Assembly: GCA_031772625.1 (NCBI GenBank)
Contig: CM062815.1
Span: forward strand, 921,794,582 to 921,858,581
Direction of reading: 5' to 3'
DNA length: 64,000 nt
Source of the DNA: Pinus tabuliformis
Lineage: Eukaryota > Streptophyta > Pinopsida > Pinales > Pinaceae
How positions within the stretch are numbered: the stretch's first letter is position 1; each line of letters begins with the position of its first letter. The notes below the pieces were generated by a model that made no database searches, was not told the DNA's origin, and was given only the letters and a program-made list of their open reading frames with translations. The position numbers and the translations under genes were made by a program. Positions 1 to 9,138 of the stretch are shown one piece after another.

Positions 1-2
1 TA

Positions 3-1967
3 GTCTCTAAGGATGGGATTCGTCTCGACCCCTGTAAGGTTCAGGCAATCATTAATTTGCCTCCACCTGCAAATTTGCTTCAGATTCAGAAACTCCAAGG
101 GAAAGCAAACTTTCTGAGGAGGTTCATTCCAAATTACGCAGAACTTGCCAAAGGTTATACTCGTCTTTTGAAAAAGGATGTACCTTTTGTCTGGGACCAG
201 GTTGCGCAAACTTCCTTTGACGCTCTGAAAGATTCTCTAGTAAGAGCATCATTAATGTACGCCCCAGACTATCAAAGAGATTTTAACCTGTATCTAGCTG
301 CAGCAGATACGACCATTGCGATGGTTTTAGTGCAAGAAGTCGATGGAATTGAACATCCTATTTATTATTTAAGTAAAAACTTAAATGACACAGAAAGTAA
401 ATATTCCTATGTTGAAAAACTAGCGCTTGCTGCTGTTCAAGCGATTCAAAGGTTTCGACATTATGTCCTCTTTAGGAAAACTACCATTCTGTCAGATTGC
501 AACCCCATGACGTATATACTGTCGCGACAGTTGCTGGGGGGCAAATATTCAAAATGGATAGCGATCCTTCAAGAGTTTGATCTGGATTTTGTAAAATCCA
601 AATCGAAGAAAGCTCTAGTTTTCGCGGAATTATTGTGCGATCTCCCATCGTCGTCCAACGATGAAACATCGGAAGAGTCAATCGTGGATGAAAATTTGTT
701 TCTGATATCTGTAAGCGATGAGTGGTATGGAGACATCATAGTTTATCTCCAAACCCAAAAGTTTAGGCCTAATACCTCACACTCGGAACAGAAACGTATA
801 CGATACCAATATAAAGACTACGTGATCGTCAGTGATACACTTTACCGTCGTGGTGTCGATACAGTTCTAAGGAGGTACCTTACCCATGAGGAGGCCGAGA
901 AAGCCCTGAATGATTGCCATTCAGGCGCGTGTGGAGGGCATCAATCTGGATATGCAACAGCACAAAGAATCTTACGAGCAGGATACTTCTGGCCTACCAT
1001 GTTCAAAGATTGCATAATAGCAGTCAGAAGTTGCCATGCGTGTCAGATTTTTGATAGCAAAACCAGAAGACCACCCGCACCTTTGCAGCCTATAGTTGTT
1101 GTTGGGCCTTTCGCCAAGTGGGGCATCGATTTCATGCAATGTAACCCCACCTTGACCGGGGGGCATGGGTATATTATAGTCGCCATTGACTATTTTACCA
1201 AATGGGCCGAGGCGATGCCTACATTGGATAACACTGGTGAAACAGCTGCCCTTTTCTTTTTCAATCATGTAGTCGCCAGGTTCGGCGTTCCGCAGGCTAT
1301 AGTGACAGATCATGGATCGCATTTTCGCAATCACATGATGGTTGAATTAGCTGCCAAACTAGGGCTATCTCACGACAGCTCTACCCCATATTATCCACAA
1401 GCCAACGAACAAGTTGAGGCAATCAACAAGGTCCTGAAGCGTATGTTGCAGAGGATGATTGGGGTTCACAAAAGAAGATGGCACCTACTCCTGTACTCAG
1501 CCTTGTGGGCTTACCGAACCTCGGTAAAAAACGCCATTGGGTTCACACCATTCCAATTGGTGTATGGCTTGGGGGCAGTCTTACCGATCCAATGCGAAAT
1601 TTCGTCTCTTAAACTCGCAATTGACCTCCTCCCCGGAACCTCAGAAGAAGAGGCTTGTTTCTTGGAATTGATCCAGTTGGATGAAAACCGTCGTGACGCC
1701 GCTTTGGCGAACGAAGCCCATAAGAAACGAGTCAAGGCGCAATTCGACAAGAATGTCAAACCTCGTGTCTTCTCTGAAGGTGACTTGGTTTTGCTTTACG
1801 ACCAAGAGTCCGACAAGTTAGGAGCAGGAAAATTTAAGTCCTTATAGATGGGTCCCTATATTGTTAAAAGGGTGTTAGCAAAAGGAGCCTACGAGTTAAT
1901 GGATTATGACGGAATACCACTGGCGCAACCCCGCAACGGGTTGTACCTCAAGCGTTACTATGCCTAA
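3..1967 (+). CDS. pol: Ty3/gypsy Pol: RT end, RNase H, integrase (one internal stop)
   Basis: The frame enters from outside the window with the end of the RT thumb (KDGIRLDP). It then gives the Ty3-type RNase H around residues 65-180 (core LYLAAADTTIAMVLVQE, where the usual catalytic Asp-Ala-Ser is altered to Ala-Ala-Asp). The integrase follows, with an HHCC zinc finger (HSGACGGH then CHACQ) and a DDE core: GIDFM, VTDHGSHF and an E in QANEQVEAIN. The C-terminal tail ends NGLYLKRYYA. A single TAG at 1845-1847, at a site where Trp is expected, interrupts the frame, and the same frame then runs to the TAA at 1965-1967. This is otherwise the best preserved Pol in the window. The protein would copy and integrate the element's cDNA in the nucleus. 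It is probably inactive because of the stop. Confidence 0.88.
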
Positions 1968-2053
1968 TTAGTAACCTGAGTGCTTTTGTTGTATTTTGTT
2001 TTCGCTAAAGTGTTTGTTTCGGTTGAGTAATCCACCTTTCTCGTTTGTTGCAG

Positions 2054-2479
2054 ATGTCGAATTTTTCTGAAACATATGTGGGATATGCTGACGGAGCGAG
2101 TCGTAGTACGAGGAATTTGTCCTCCGCAGCCTGGGCCATTTTTGATCCAAGCGGCGAGTTAGTGAGTTTCAGAGGTGTGTGTATTGGACAATCGACGAAC
2201 AACATCGCTGAATATAGTGCGTTGATTGAACTCCTCTCTGATACCATCGCTCATGGTATACGCCGACTAATTGTTAGGCTAGACTCACAGCTTGTGATAC
2301 TACAACTCAATGGTATATATTCCGTTCGCAATCCAGCTATTTATCGAATGTTTCTAAGAGTTAAGATTTTGGAAAGAGAGTTTGATTCAATTCAATACCA
2401 GCATATTTCCAGAAACTTGAACACATTAACGAATTCATTAGCAAACTATGTATTAGATAGACATTTACGACATGTATAA
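2054..2479 (+). CDS. Archaeal-type RNase H (aRNH), separate ORF after integrase
   Basis: This is an intact 141-residue RNase H fold distinct from the RNase H inside Pol. Visible catalytic blocks are YADGAS (Asp), NNIAEYSALI (Glu) and VRLDSQLVI (Asp). The fourth position, normally N-x2-AD-x-LAN, reads LTNSLANYVLD, so the last catalytic Asp appears to be Asn. Such second RNases H are known from Tat-lineage plant retrotransposons. It starts 87 bp after the Pol stop in another frame. The ATG directly follows a pyrimidine-rich stretch ending TTTGTTGCAG, a good splice-acceptor sequence. Expression from a spliced subgenomic RNA is therefore plausible. The ATG at 2045 lies 9 bp upstream in the same frame, but I prefer 2054. 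Confidence 0.8.
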   Translation: MSNFSETYVGYADGASRSTRNLSSAAWAIFDPSGELVSFRGVCIGQSTNNIAEYSALIELLSDTIAHGIRRLIVRLDSQLVILQLNGIYSVRNPAIYRMFLRVKILEREFDSIQYQHISRNLNTLTNSLANYVLDRHLRHV

Positions 2480-2647
2480 GAGAGAGATGCATCGGTGCTA
2501 TGCAAGTGGATCACAAAATCAACCAGAATAAACCCCGAAAATCAAAATATATAAAGCTGTTTATAGTTTGTACATAATGTTCTGTAACCAAGACAAAATG
2601 GGTCATATGACCTAAAAACTCAAAAAGATGCTAGGGGGCACCCTAGC
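2480..2647. other. Convergent spacer between aRNH and antisense gene
   Basis: This is a short A-rich noncoding spacer between two convergent reading frames, aRNH (+) and the antisense PMD gene (-). It ends in a small GGGGGCACCCTAGCC segment. I see no further gene in it. It would carry the 3' ends of both transcripts. Confidence 0.4.
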
Positions 2648-3883
2648 CTAGTGGTGCTCATGATAGTACGTCACGGCCTGTGCAATCATGCGCAAGAGAC
2701 GAGTCCATCGTCTAGGCACACCAATAGTGTGACGCTGCAATTGTAAAGGTAACTCGTCAATCTGTACATCCGAAAGGCCATGAGTAAGGCTCTCAACCTG
2801 CTCCTGCACAGCTGTAAGGGTCTTAGTATCGTCAAGATCGCGAATAACAACTCTCCTAGCAGGCTCTGCTGCTGGGGCAGCAACAGGCGATCGCGGACGA
2901 GCTGCTGGACGAACAGGACCAACATCTGCATGCACCCAAGAGTTTGATTAAAAGTCTTGTTAGAATAAAGCACAGCGACATTATGAATAAAAACAATAAA
3001 CAGTGATATGGTCAGAGATTTTACCAATAGCACCCCATTGCTCGCCGTCCGGTAGCACCAAATCTGGATCACCTCGGTAATCCATGCCCACGTATGGATA
3101 CTCAGAAAACGCCATCTCCTGGCACTCGAACCACCTAAAGAAGGCCTCAGTAAAAGTAATCTGAGGTTGACCAGCGTGTCGAGACATGTGGTCGACCCAC
3201 CTCTGCATGCGTGGCTCGGTCGGAGAAGGCAAGTCAAGTATGATGTACTGAGGCTGCATCAATGGGATTTTCTCCAAGGCAAAGGTAGTCAGAATAGAAC
3301 CAAATCCAAAGTTCTTCAGCTTCCCGTCCTTTACCTTGGTCAATTGACTTTTCATCTGAACAAGTACTGCATCACACCAGTTAAACACTTTCGGTTGGAG
3401 ACACTCCAAGGCGTGCTGCATGTAAGATCTGTTGGCAACATGCAAAGCTGCGCTACCGGCCATCCTACCAATGGTAAACAGAATGGACCTGAGAGACCTG
3501 TCAGTAATCTCACGGATAATGATCTTGCCGTCTCTGCTCAGCTGTGAACCTTCCCTGCAATACTGACGGACATAATCTCTGGTGGAATCAGTCCCTCGGG
3601 CCGTACCTGACAAAGAAATGGGGGCACCCCACCTTGACAACCCAGTCAAGAAGTACATGTCCTCTATGGTCAAGGGGATGGACTTCCCCCTAATCTGGAA
3701 TACTTGGTTAACAGGATCCCAAGCATCAAGCATATACTGCAGTAAAGAAATCTGTGCTCTCATGCTAGAGATACGGAAGAACTTCAGCAGGCCACAGTTC
3801 CGAAGCACGTTCACCGTGACCGGGTCATGGAGGGCAATCATGTCCTCCTCTTCATGTTCTCGTTCTCGCCATGTAAGGGACAT
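2648..3883 (-). CDS. Antisense plant mobile domain (PMD, aminotransferase-like) gene, two coding exons
   Basis: The gene lies antisense to the retrotransposon. Coding exon 1 is 3883-3025 and coding exon 2 is 2925-2648, joined over a 99-nt intron with GT/AG ends. The phase fits exactly and gives 378 codons plus stop. The body (LRNCGLLKFFRISSM, QVFQIRGKSIPLTIEDMYFLTGL, a following basic and Leu-rich half) resembles the plant mobile domain found in MAIN/MAIL proteins, in Mutator-like transposons and as extra ORFs in Tat elements. The C-terminal exon is Pro/Ala-rich, then helical. The first ATG after the upstream acceptor (3883, context AACAAAATGT) was taken as start. Element H has a degenerate homologue. 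The function is unknown. Cellular PMD proteins act in transposon silencing and gene expression, so a regulatory role is inferred. Confidence 0.68.
2926..3024 (-). other. Intron 2 of the antisense PMD gene
   Basis: The donor is ATTG/GTAAAATC and the acceptor TGCATGCAG/ATG, read on the minus strand. Splicing converts two separate open frames into one without a phase break. The donor is also present in element H (ATCG/GTAAATTC at 44183), just inside the H deletion junction. Confidence 0.6.
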
Positions 3884-3898
3884 TTTGTTCAAGGTTCC

Positions 3899-4198
3899 CT
3901 GCAAGCAAACAAGAGAAGGAGTAAGTTCCTAATTTTGATGAAAAACTGGCGAAAAAATCATCAAAAAATAACATGCAGGATCAGTTTTCTAGGCCCAGCG
4001 CAGGCAGAGAGTCTCTCCCTTGCGCTGAAGCGCAGGCTGCCTTAAGACAGCTTGGCATTCAGCGCAGGTCTCGAAAGGAGAACCTGCGCTGATGCTAGGG
4101 CGTTTTGATGAAACCCCTGAGGCTCAGAAGCCCTGAAAAACATGCATGAAAATGAAAAAGGAAACCATGAAAGTGAAGGGCTAGGGTTTAGCTCCTAC
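3899..4198 (-). other. Intron 1 (5' UTR) of the antisense PMD gene
   Basis: On the minus strand the donor is GGACCAG/GTAGGAGC at 4198 and the acceptor GTTTGCTTGCAG/GG at 3899, giving 300 nt. Element H has the same donor sequence at 45359 and an equivalent acceptor at 45060, again 300 nt apart. The exon sequence upstream of the donor is conserved between A and H, while the intron interior is not. The interior carries the element-specific motif cluster. Confidence 0.55.
3994..4094. repeat. Element A motif cluster (CAGCGCAGG / CCTGCGCTG)
   Basis: At least five copies of an AGCGCAGG-type octamer lie here in both orientations, including an inverted pair CAGCGCAGGT ... ACCTGCGCTG at about 4059-4091. 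The same octamer recurs in the U3 of the 3' LTR at 6630-6670 as ACCTGCGCT. Element H carries a different motif family at the same place. Confidence 0.6.
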
Positions 4199-4299
4199 CT
4201 GGTCCAAACGGCGCCGAAAATCGTCCGCAGAATCTCCCGGAATCAGCTGGTGAAAATCAAGGAAGAAGAGGCACCTCCAGAGCTCCAACAAACCAAATG

Positions 4300-5260
4300 C
4301 AAATGAAATGGTAAATGAGAGGTAAAAACACCTTTTTATGACTTTTTACATAGTTTAAAGTTAAATATTAGGGTTATAATCTCATTTTCATGCAAATATT
4401 ATCCATTTCTAACAAAGTTTGTTGCAGCGATTGAAAGTGCAGTACTATATTTGAAAAGAGAAAAGCTAGTAATAGTAAAAAATCAAATTTGACCATACAA
4501 TCGAGTAGTTTTACCGCGGAATTTATGCTCGTTAAAAAATAGAAAAGCGTGAGCAAGGGTTTCCACCAGAGTTCAAGCTCATTAAAAAATGAACCTTTCC
4601 CGGTAAATAACCATTGCGATCGCAAGTTTGTTAGCCATAAAAACCTTGGTCGTGTTTCATCCACCACCTCCATCGTCATTTGGCCGATCGTTCACCCCCG
4701 TATGATTGTTTACCCATTTTCAGGAATAGCTGCAAAGAGTGATTTCACCTAGCCATCCTTGTGACACTGCCGTGATTGGAAAATTCCAACTTGTACATGG
4801 AATCAGTTGCTATCCCTGTTTATCACTCGTTCCTCAAAAGACGAGTCCTCTTTGAGCTCTTTTCTGACTCGTAAAATATGAAAAGTTTGCCGAGTTTTGG
4901 CCTTCCAGCTCGTTAAAGGGACCAGAAGAGCTATCCCTCATTTAGACTTTAATCTTTTTGGACCTAAGGGATTATTACACAAAAAGATCGAGCGCTTGTC
5001 TTGTTCGGCTCGTTAAAAGTACCGAACACCCATCCCTTCTGTATTGTTTTATACTTTTTCGGACTTAAGGGATTAGATGACAAAAAAGGAATTGTGGAGT
5101 TAACTTTCTGTACCTTTTCAGACTCTCTAAAAATGAAAAGGACTGAGTTTTCCTTGTCGTTAGACTCGTTAAAATGATTAAATAGCGACAAACTTGTCTT
5201 TAGACGAGAACGAGTTTCCCTATCGCTAAGCTCGTTAAATCATAGCGATGGGCTTGCCCG
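4300..5260 (+). other. Hairpin array with conserved CTCGTTAAA-type loops
   Basis: This noncoding part of element A contains a series of short inverted repeats. Stem arms: 4571-4575/4590-4594, 4859-4864/4880-4885, 5002-5008/5022-5028, 5113-5120/5134-5141, 5154-5162/5183-5191 and 5222-5228/5243-5249. The stems differ in sequence. The loops resemble one another: AGCTCATTAAAAAA, TGACTCGTAAAATAT, CTCGTTAAAAGTA, GACTCTCTAAAAA, GACTCGTTAAAATG and AGCTCGTTAAATCA. Element H carries the same array at 45700-46420 and three more such hairpins in its 5' leader. No coding sequence is seen. Confidence 0.65.
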
Positions 5261-6402
5261 AAGGGTAGGTTATAGAACAAGCATATGTTATCCTCCTCAA
5301 GCTTGACAAAAATAAAGAGGTACTGGTCAGAAATGACTGGGGAAAAATTGGGAGAACCTCAAAGCTTTAATGGTAGCAAGTCGCTCTTGAACATGACACT
5401 TTTCTTCCGTACCACATCGGGATGGGTTGTTTCATTCACCGGTCTCATCACCATGGTCTTCGCCAAACCATCCACATTTGGGGTAATGCTACCGATCCAT
5501 CGTATCAGTGTCGTTATATGTTCAAGAGAGGTCATTCTGAAAGTGTCAACCGTGTCCCATCCACTACCGTACATTATCCTTCATCCGTCCATGATCACCA
5601 CCCTGAATCATATGTCACAGTTTGTTTTCACCTCCACTAAAATCATTAGCTCCGTTCCGTGTCATTAATGTAGGATTCATTAAGGCCCTCCTTTGACGGA
5701 TCGCTTCTTGTCGACTTCAGCTCATTATCCAAGAAGTTGATCTAGGAACAACCCCTTCAGTACTTTGAAGCTTGCATGCCTCAATGGCAAGTTTCTCACT
5801 TCCGGCGACAGGTATACATCAATGACCTTCGACCAGAAGATTTTGCGTGGCGTTCGACGCCAAGTCCTTTATTCACGCCACGTGAATTGTACTACAGTAC
5901 CTTGAGGGTCATTATCATTATCGGTGATTCCTCTCGCGCTTGTTAACAGTTTTCATCATTGACCGGTAATCAAGCGATGTCTTTCCATGTTCGACTTCAG
6001 CGCAATTCTCACATGGATTGACTTGTACTTAGAGTGAAGATCGAACGCGTTTTGAAGACCCCGGATCTAGTTTCATCCATCCGGGCTGTGATATATATTC
6101 AGGAGATATAAAAGCATTTGTCATGTACATCATTGCAGCAGATGATCATCCTATTCAAAGGATGATAATTTCAGCAGAGAATTATCAGTCTACCATCAGA
6201 CGATCGTCTGTTCTATGTACCAAAATGTATTTATAAAGCTGAGCATGGGAATGCCCGCCTCAGCTAGATCATGCAAACAGAATGAAAAATAATGTATTGT
6301 ATTGTATTGTATTACAGGGCACCTCTCAGCACTTGAATGAACTTTGGATCCTCTGGATAAAGCATTTCACCCTATAAACGGCCTCATACTTTAGGGGGCA
6401 AC
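5261..6402 (+). other. Conserved 3' noncoding region of element A
   Basis: This region aligns over its whole length with 46430-47585 in element H and has no convincing reading frame. It ends with short TATTG repeats (about 6292-6314) and the polypurine tract TTAGGGGGCAAC directly before the LTR. It may hold the promoter or first exon of the antisense PMD transcript, but I see no clear TATA box for it. Confidence 0.5.
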
Positions 6403-7464
6403 TGTTATAGAAATTTTTGTGCCTCGCAGCATGGAGCATGAAATGTCGATAATTACAGGGATCCAAAGTCCCTAAACATGTTGTTCTTACCCCTAGAAGA
6501 ACAAGGTCAGCAAACCACAGCACTTCCTATCAGTTCTCCACCTGAAAACACTCAAAAATAGGCTATTTTTGGATCATGTCAGCTGCTCCACTGAGCATCT
6601 GTGCTAAAAGTCAACTGCTCCTCCTTGTACCTGCGCTGAAGGTCAAATCTAATGAAGGCTACCTGCGCTAGGCGAGATTGGCCAAGTGGCACAGTCATTC
6701 TGCAAGGTGTCAACTGCCCAGGAAGCTTCCAAACTGACACTTGGTTCAAGGAATTCGCCCTATGATGAGTAAGAAGGTCTTGATCTCCAAGTGGAAGCAA
6801 GATTCTCCAAGTGGACTCAAGAACTGAAGATTAACTAAAGTGGGAGAGGACACTAGTCAGCTTTATGCCAGCCTCAAGCTGACTCATCCTTTCTCCAAAT
6901 CTCCTATATATAGAGCTCTCTTATGAGGTCTAGGGAGGCTGGAATTTTGTGCAAAGTAAGGAAGTGCTGTTGGTTTGAGTTTTGAACTATTGGGTGATTG
7001 CTTTGAAGGAGGTGAAGAGGAGATTTCTTGCTGCTGGGAGGTGTTGCTGGATTGGGCCTCTATGGTTGTAACCCTCTCAAAACTTTACTTCTTCCATTAA
7101 TAAAGCATTTGAGGTTCTTCTATATACATGTGTTGCAATGATGTATTGTTGTATTTGTATATTTGATATATTCTAATCCATGAATCAGTTATGAATGCAT
7201 GCTTCTTGTAGTTTCCCTCTTTTGCCTTTTTGCAGGATCTTTGTGTAGCTGGGCCCGTGAAAGAGCAAGGAGCTGGGAGCAAGCGGCAAGGAAAGAAGAC
7301 TGGATCAACACTAGCGAAAGACATCGGTTGGTGGATCTCTTTCTCCTCTCTGTATTTCATAAAGAAGAAATATCAAATAGCTTTGCTTTCTGTTGTTGCT
7401 AAGGAACTATCACCCTTAGAGTAGGGATAGGGTCATTCCGAGTCGGATACTTTTCCCCACAACA
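6403..7464 (+). repeat. 3' LTR of element A
   Basis: The LTR runs from TGTTATAG to CCACAACA, 1062 bp, directly after the polypurine tract. It is homologous to the two LTRs of element H, strongly in the TATA, R and U5 parts and weakly in U3. A TATA box (CTATATATA) lies near 6903-6911 and an AATAAA signal at 7099-7104. Its U3 carries ACCTGCGCT motifs at 6638 and 6660. Confidence 0.8.
6589..6676. repeat. Element A motif cluster in U3
   Basis: Two clear copies of ACCTGCGCT and related TGCT/CTGC words lie upstream of the LTR TATA box. They match the motif in the PMD intron at 3994-4094 and sit where element H has its own, different motif set. Confidence 0.5.
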
Positions 7465-7615
7465 GAGTGTGCCGACTAGCACCATCGGCGAATCTAAAAT
7501 AGACCATGTCATCCATCAACACCTACCACAGCAGACCAAAAGTGTTGATATCAATAAACTCTTGATGAGATATGTACATATATATAAAATGTACGAAGAA
7601 GCCATTGCCTAGTTA
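7465..7615 (-). other. 3' noncoding remnant of element B
   Basis: This is sequence after the B reading frame and before the junction with the LTR of element A. No gene is seen. A small inverted pair GCCGA/TCGGC lies near 7471-7490. Confidence 0.35.
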
Positions 7616-8395
7616 CTAAGCAAAATACTTCTTAAGGTACAGCCCATCAGGGGGCTCCACCCACTTGCTCCTAGGGACATTTATCGGTACAATTATCGAA
7701 CCAATCAATATACTTCCTTCAGAAAATAACTGTGTTGGAGCTAAAGGGAACATACAAAAATCGCTAGTCAGACTGGAGGACCTGGATTTGACTTCATGCA
7801 AAGGGGAATGAAAACATGACTGACGATGTAAATCTTCCAAAGGTTGATCTACAGCCATCATTGCTTCGAATATCACTTTGTTAGATGGAAAAACAATATC
7901 CGAGCAATCCAACGTAGAAGTGGAATCAAGGTTTCGAGGATGAGCCACATCACCATCTGTCTCTTTCTCAAAGGAAGGAGTAGAATGGTTGTCTGCAGAG
8001 TTGATGATAGACTCACATCTAGGCTTTGCTGCAGACGTAAGAGATTCTATTTCACCCACCTTGCTGTCATCTGATGTGGTCATAGATGAATATAAGGGTC
8101 CAGGATCCAAAAAATAAGGAGCTTGAACAAACTCTTTCCGTAAAGGGTCCCTGGAGGATGAAATTGTATCTATTCTAGCCATAGGAGGGGGAAGATCAAA
8201 CGTACCCATCAATGAAGAGTACATCCCGACTCCTAAATTCTCAATAGGCAGACGGGGGTTATCTACTAAGGGAACAGTAGAGTCCAAAGTTGCTCGAAGA
8301 TCAACTAGAGAATAATCCAATTTATCAACCTTAACGATTTTCCCTTCATGAGGAAAGCAAATGACACGAAACAGAGTCGAAACAACGGCTTCCAT
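7616..8395 (-). CDS. Element B post-protease region fused to integrase C-terminal tail
   Basis: This open frame of 259 codons begins with the segment that follows retropepsin in the related element H (EAVVSTLFRVICFPHEGK here, AAVVSTYFRKITFPFQGG in H). It continues through a Ser/Thr-rich acidic linker and ends with VEPPDGLYLKKYFA, the tail of a Tat integrase as seen at 1930-1964. It therefore records an internal deletion of RT, RNase H and the integrase core that kept the frame open. The product has no catalytic domain. Whether it is made is unknown. The frame upstream is shifted. Confidence 0.6.
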   Translation of the reverse strand: MEAVVSTLFRVICFPHEGKIVKVDKLDYSLVDLRATLDSTVPLVDNPRLPIENLGVGMYSSLMGTFDLPPPMARIDTISSSRDPLRKEFVQAPYFLDPGPLYSSMTTSDDSKVGEIESLTSAAKPRCESIINSADNHSTPSFEKETDGDVAHPRNLDSTSTLDCSDIVFPSNKVIFEAMMAVDQPLEDLHRQSCFHSPLHEVKSRSSSLTSDFCMFPLAPTQLFSEGSILIGSIIVPINVPRSKWVEPPDGLYLKKYFA

Positions 8396-8454
8396 TTCGT
8401 ATAACCAGTTCCTTCCTAAGAGGAGATTATAATCTAGGTTAGCATCAATGACTT

Positions 8455-9138
8455 CTACTTCAATATTAACGACCTTCCCTCCAACACATATAGGAAAGGC
8501 TGAGATGATCCCGTATGGCCTATGATAATGACATCAAACGTTGTCAAGAGGGTAGGTGAAGGAACAACTGAAGGTGATCCAATGGCCTTCCAACATGACA
8601 TAGACATGACACACGTGGAATCTACCTCATCTATAACCGTCCGTAAAATATTTGTTTTCTGGTAGGTAGACTTTATCTGGAAAGCCATGTGATGAGGAAG
8701 TCTCTTTTTGACATTATGCATATCAAAAGTGAGAGCTAAAGAATTATTTGGATCCACTACCTCCATTGCCAACATCAAGGAACTTCTTTGAGTGGGACAC
8801 GACTGGAGAACCTCTAAAGGGGACATAGCACATGGACTCTGCGCCAGATCCTCAACAATGGAGTAATTCTAGGCTGCCCTAATATTAGGGTTGATAGTCG
8901 CGCGTTTAGCGGAACCTTTCAGTACCCGTGGTATAGTCTCGACAGAGGGTCGCTCAATATGAAGTGGGTTGGTAGTTTCGGGAACTGATTTATCCTTGGA
9001 AGTTTTTCCTTCACCATAATCGCATGACCGTGTGGCCACATTAGCATGAGAGCCCATCATGAAAACATTTGATGATTTATCCCCTTCCTGGTTTCCCCCT
9101 GCAAAGGTACCAGGATTTGAACTCGCGCCATCAAGCAT
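8455..9138 (-). pseudogene. Element B retropepsin region
   Basis: Two same-frame segments (9138-8869 and 8826-8455) are separated by a stop. They include NYSIVEDLAQSPCAMSPLEVL and the protease core RTVIDEVDSTCVMSMSCWK. The equivalent in element H is RTIIDEGESTCIMSMSCWK. The active-site triplet of retropepsin is therefore Asp-Glu-Val here and Asp-Glu-Gly in H, instead of the usual Asp-Ser/Thr-Gly. The frame is shifted relative to the segment below 8395. It is probably inactive. Confidence 0.6.

Larger units (their letters stand above)
3..7464 (+). mobile_element. Tat-like Ty3/gypsy element A, 3' part
   Basis: This is the right-hand part of a Ty3/gypsy LTR retrotransposon whose 5' half lies outside the window. 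In order it shows the end of reverse transcriptase, RNase H, integrase, a separate archaeal-type RNase H ORF, an antisense plant-mobile-domain gene, a long noncoding 3' region, a polypurine tract (TTAGGGGGCAAC) and a 3' LTR. The same order, with a deletion, is found in element H at 36085-48624. The dual RNase H and the extra antisense ORF are known features of the Tat lineage. The element appears to sit in the 3' end of minus-strand element B. Its target-site duplication cannot be checked because the left end is not visible. Confidence 0.85.

Noticed and set aside
2045..2479. env-like gene after integrase
   Set aside because: The ORF is clearly an RNase H with no signal peptide or membrane segment.
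3167..3547. Plus-strand ORF opposite the PMD gene
   Set aside because: It is a shadow of the conserved minus-strand PMD frame. Element H preserves the minus-strand protein, not this frame.
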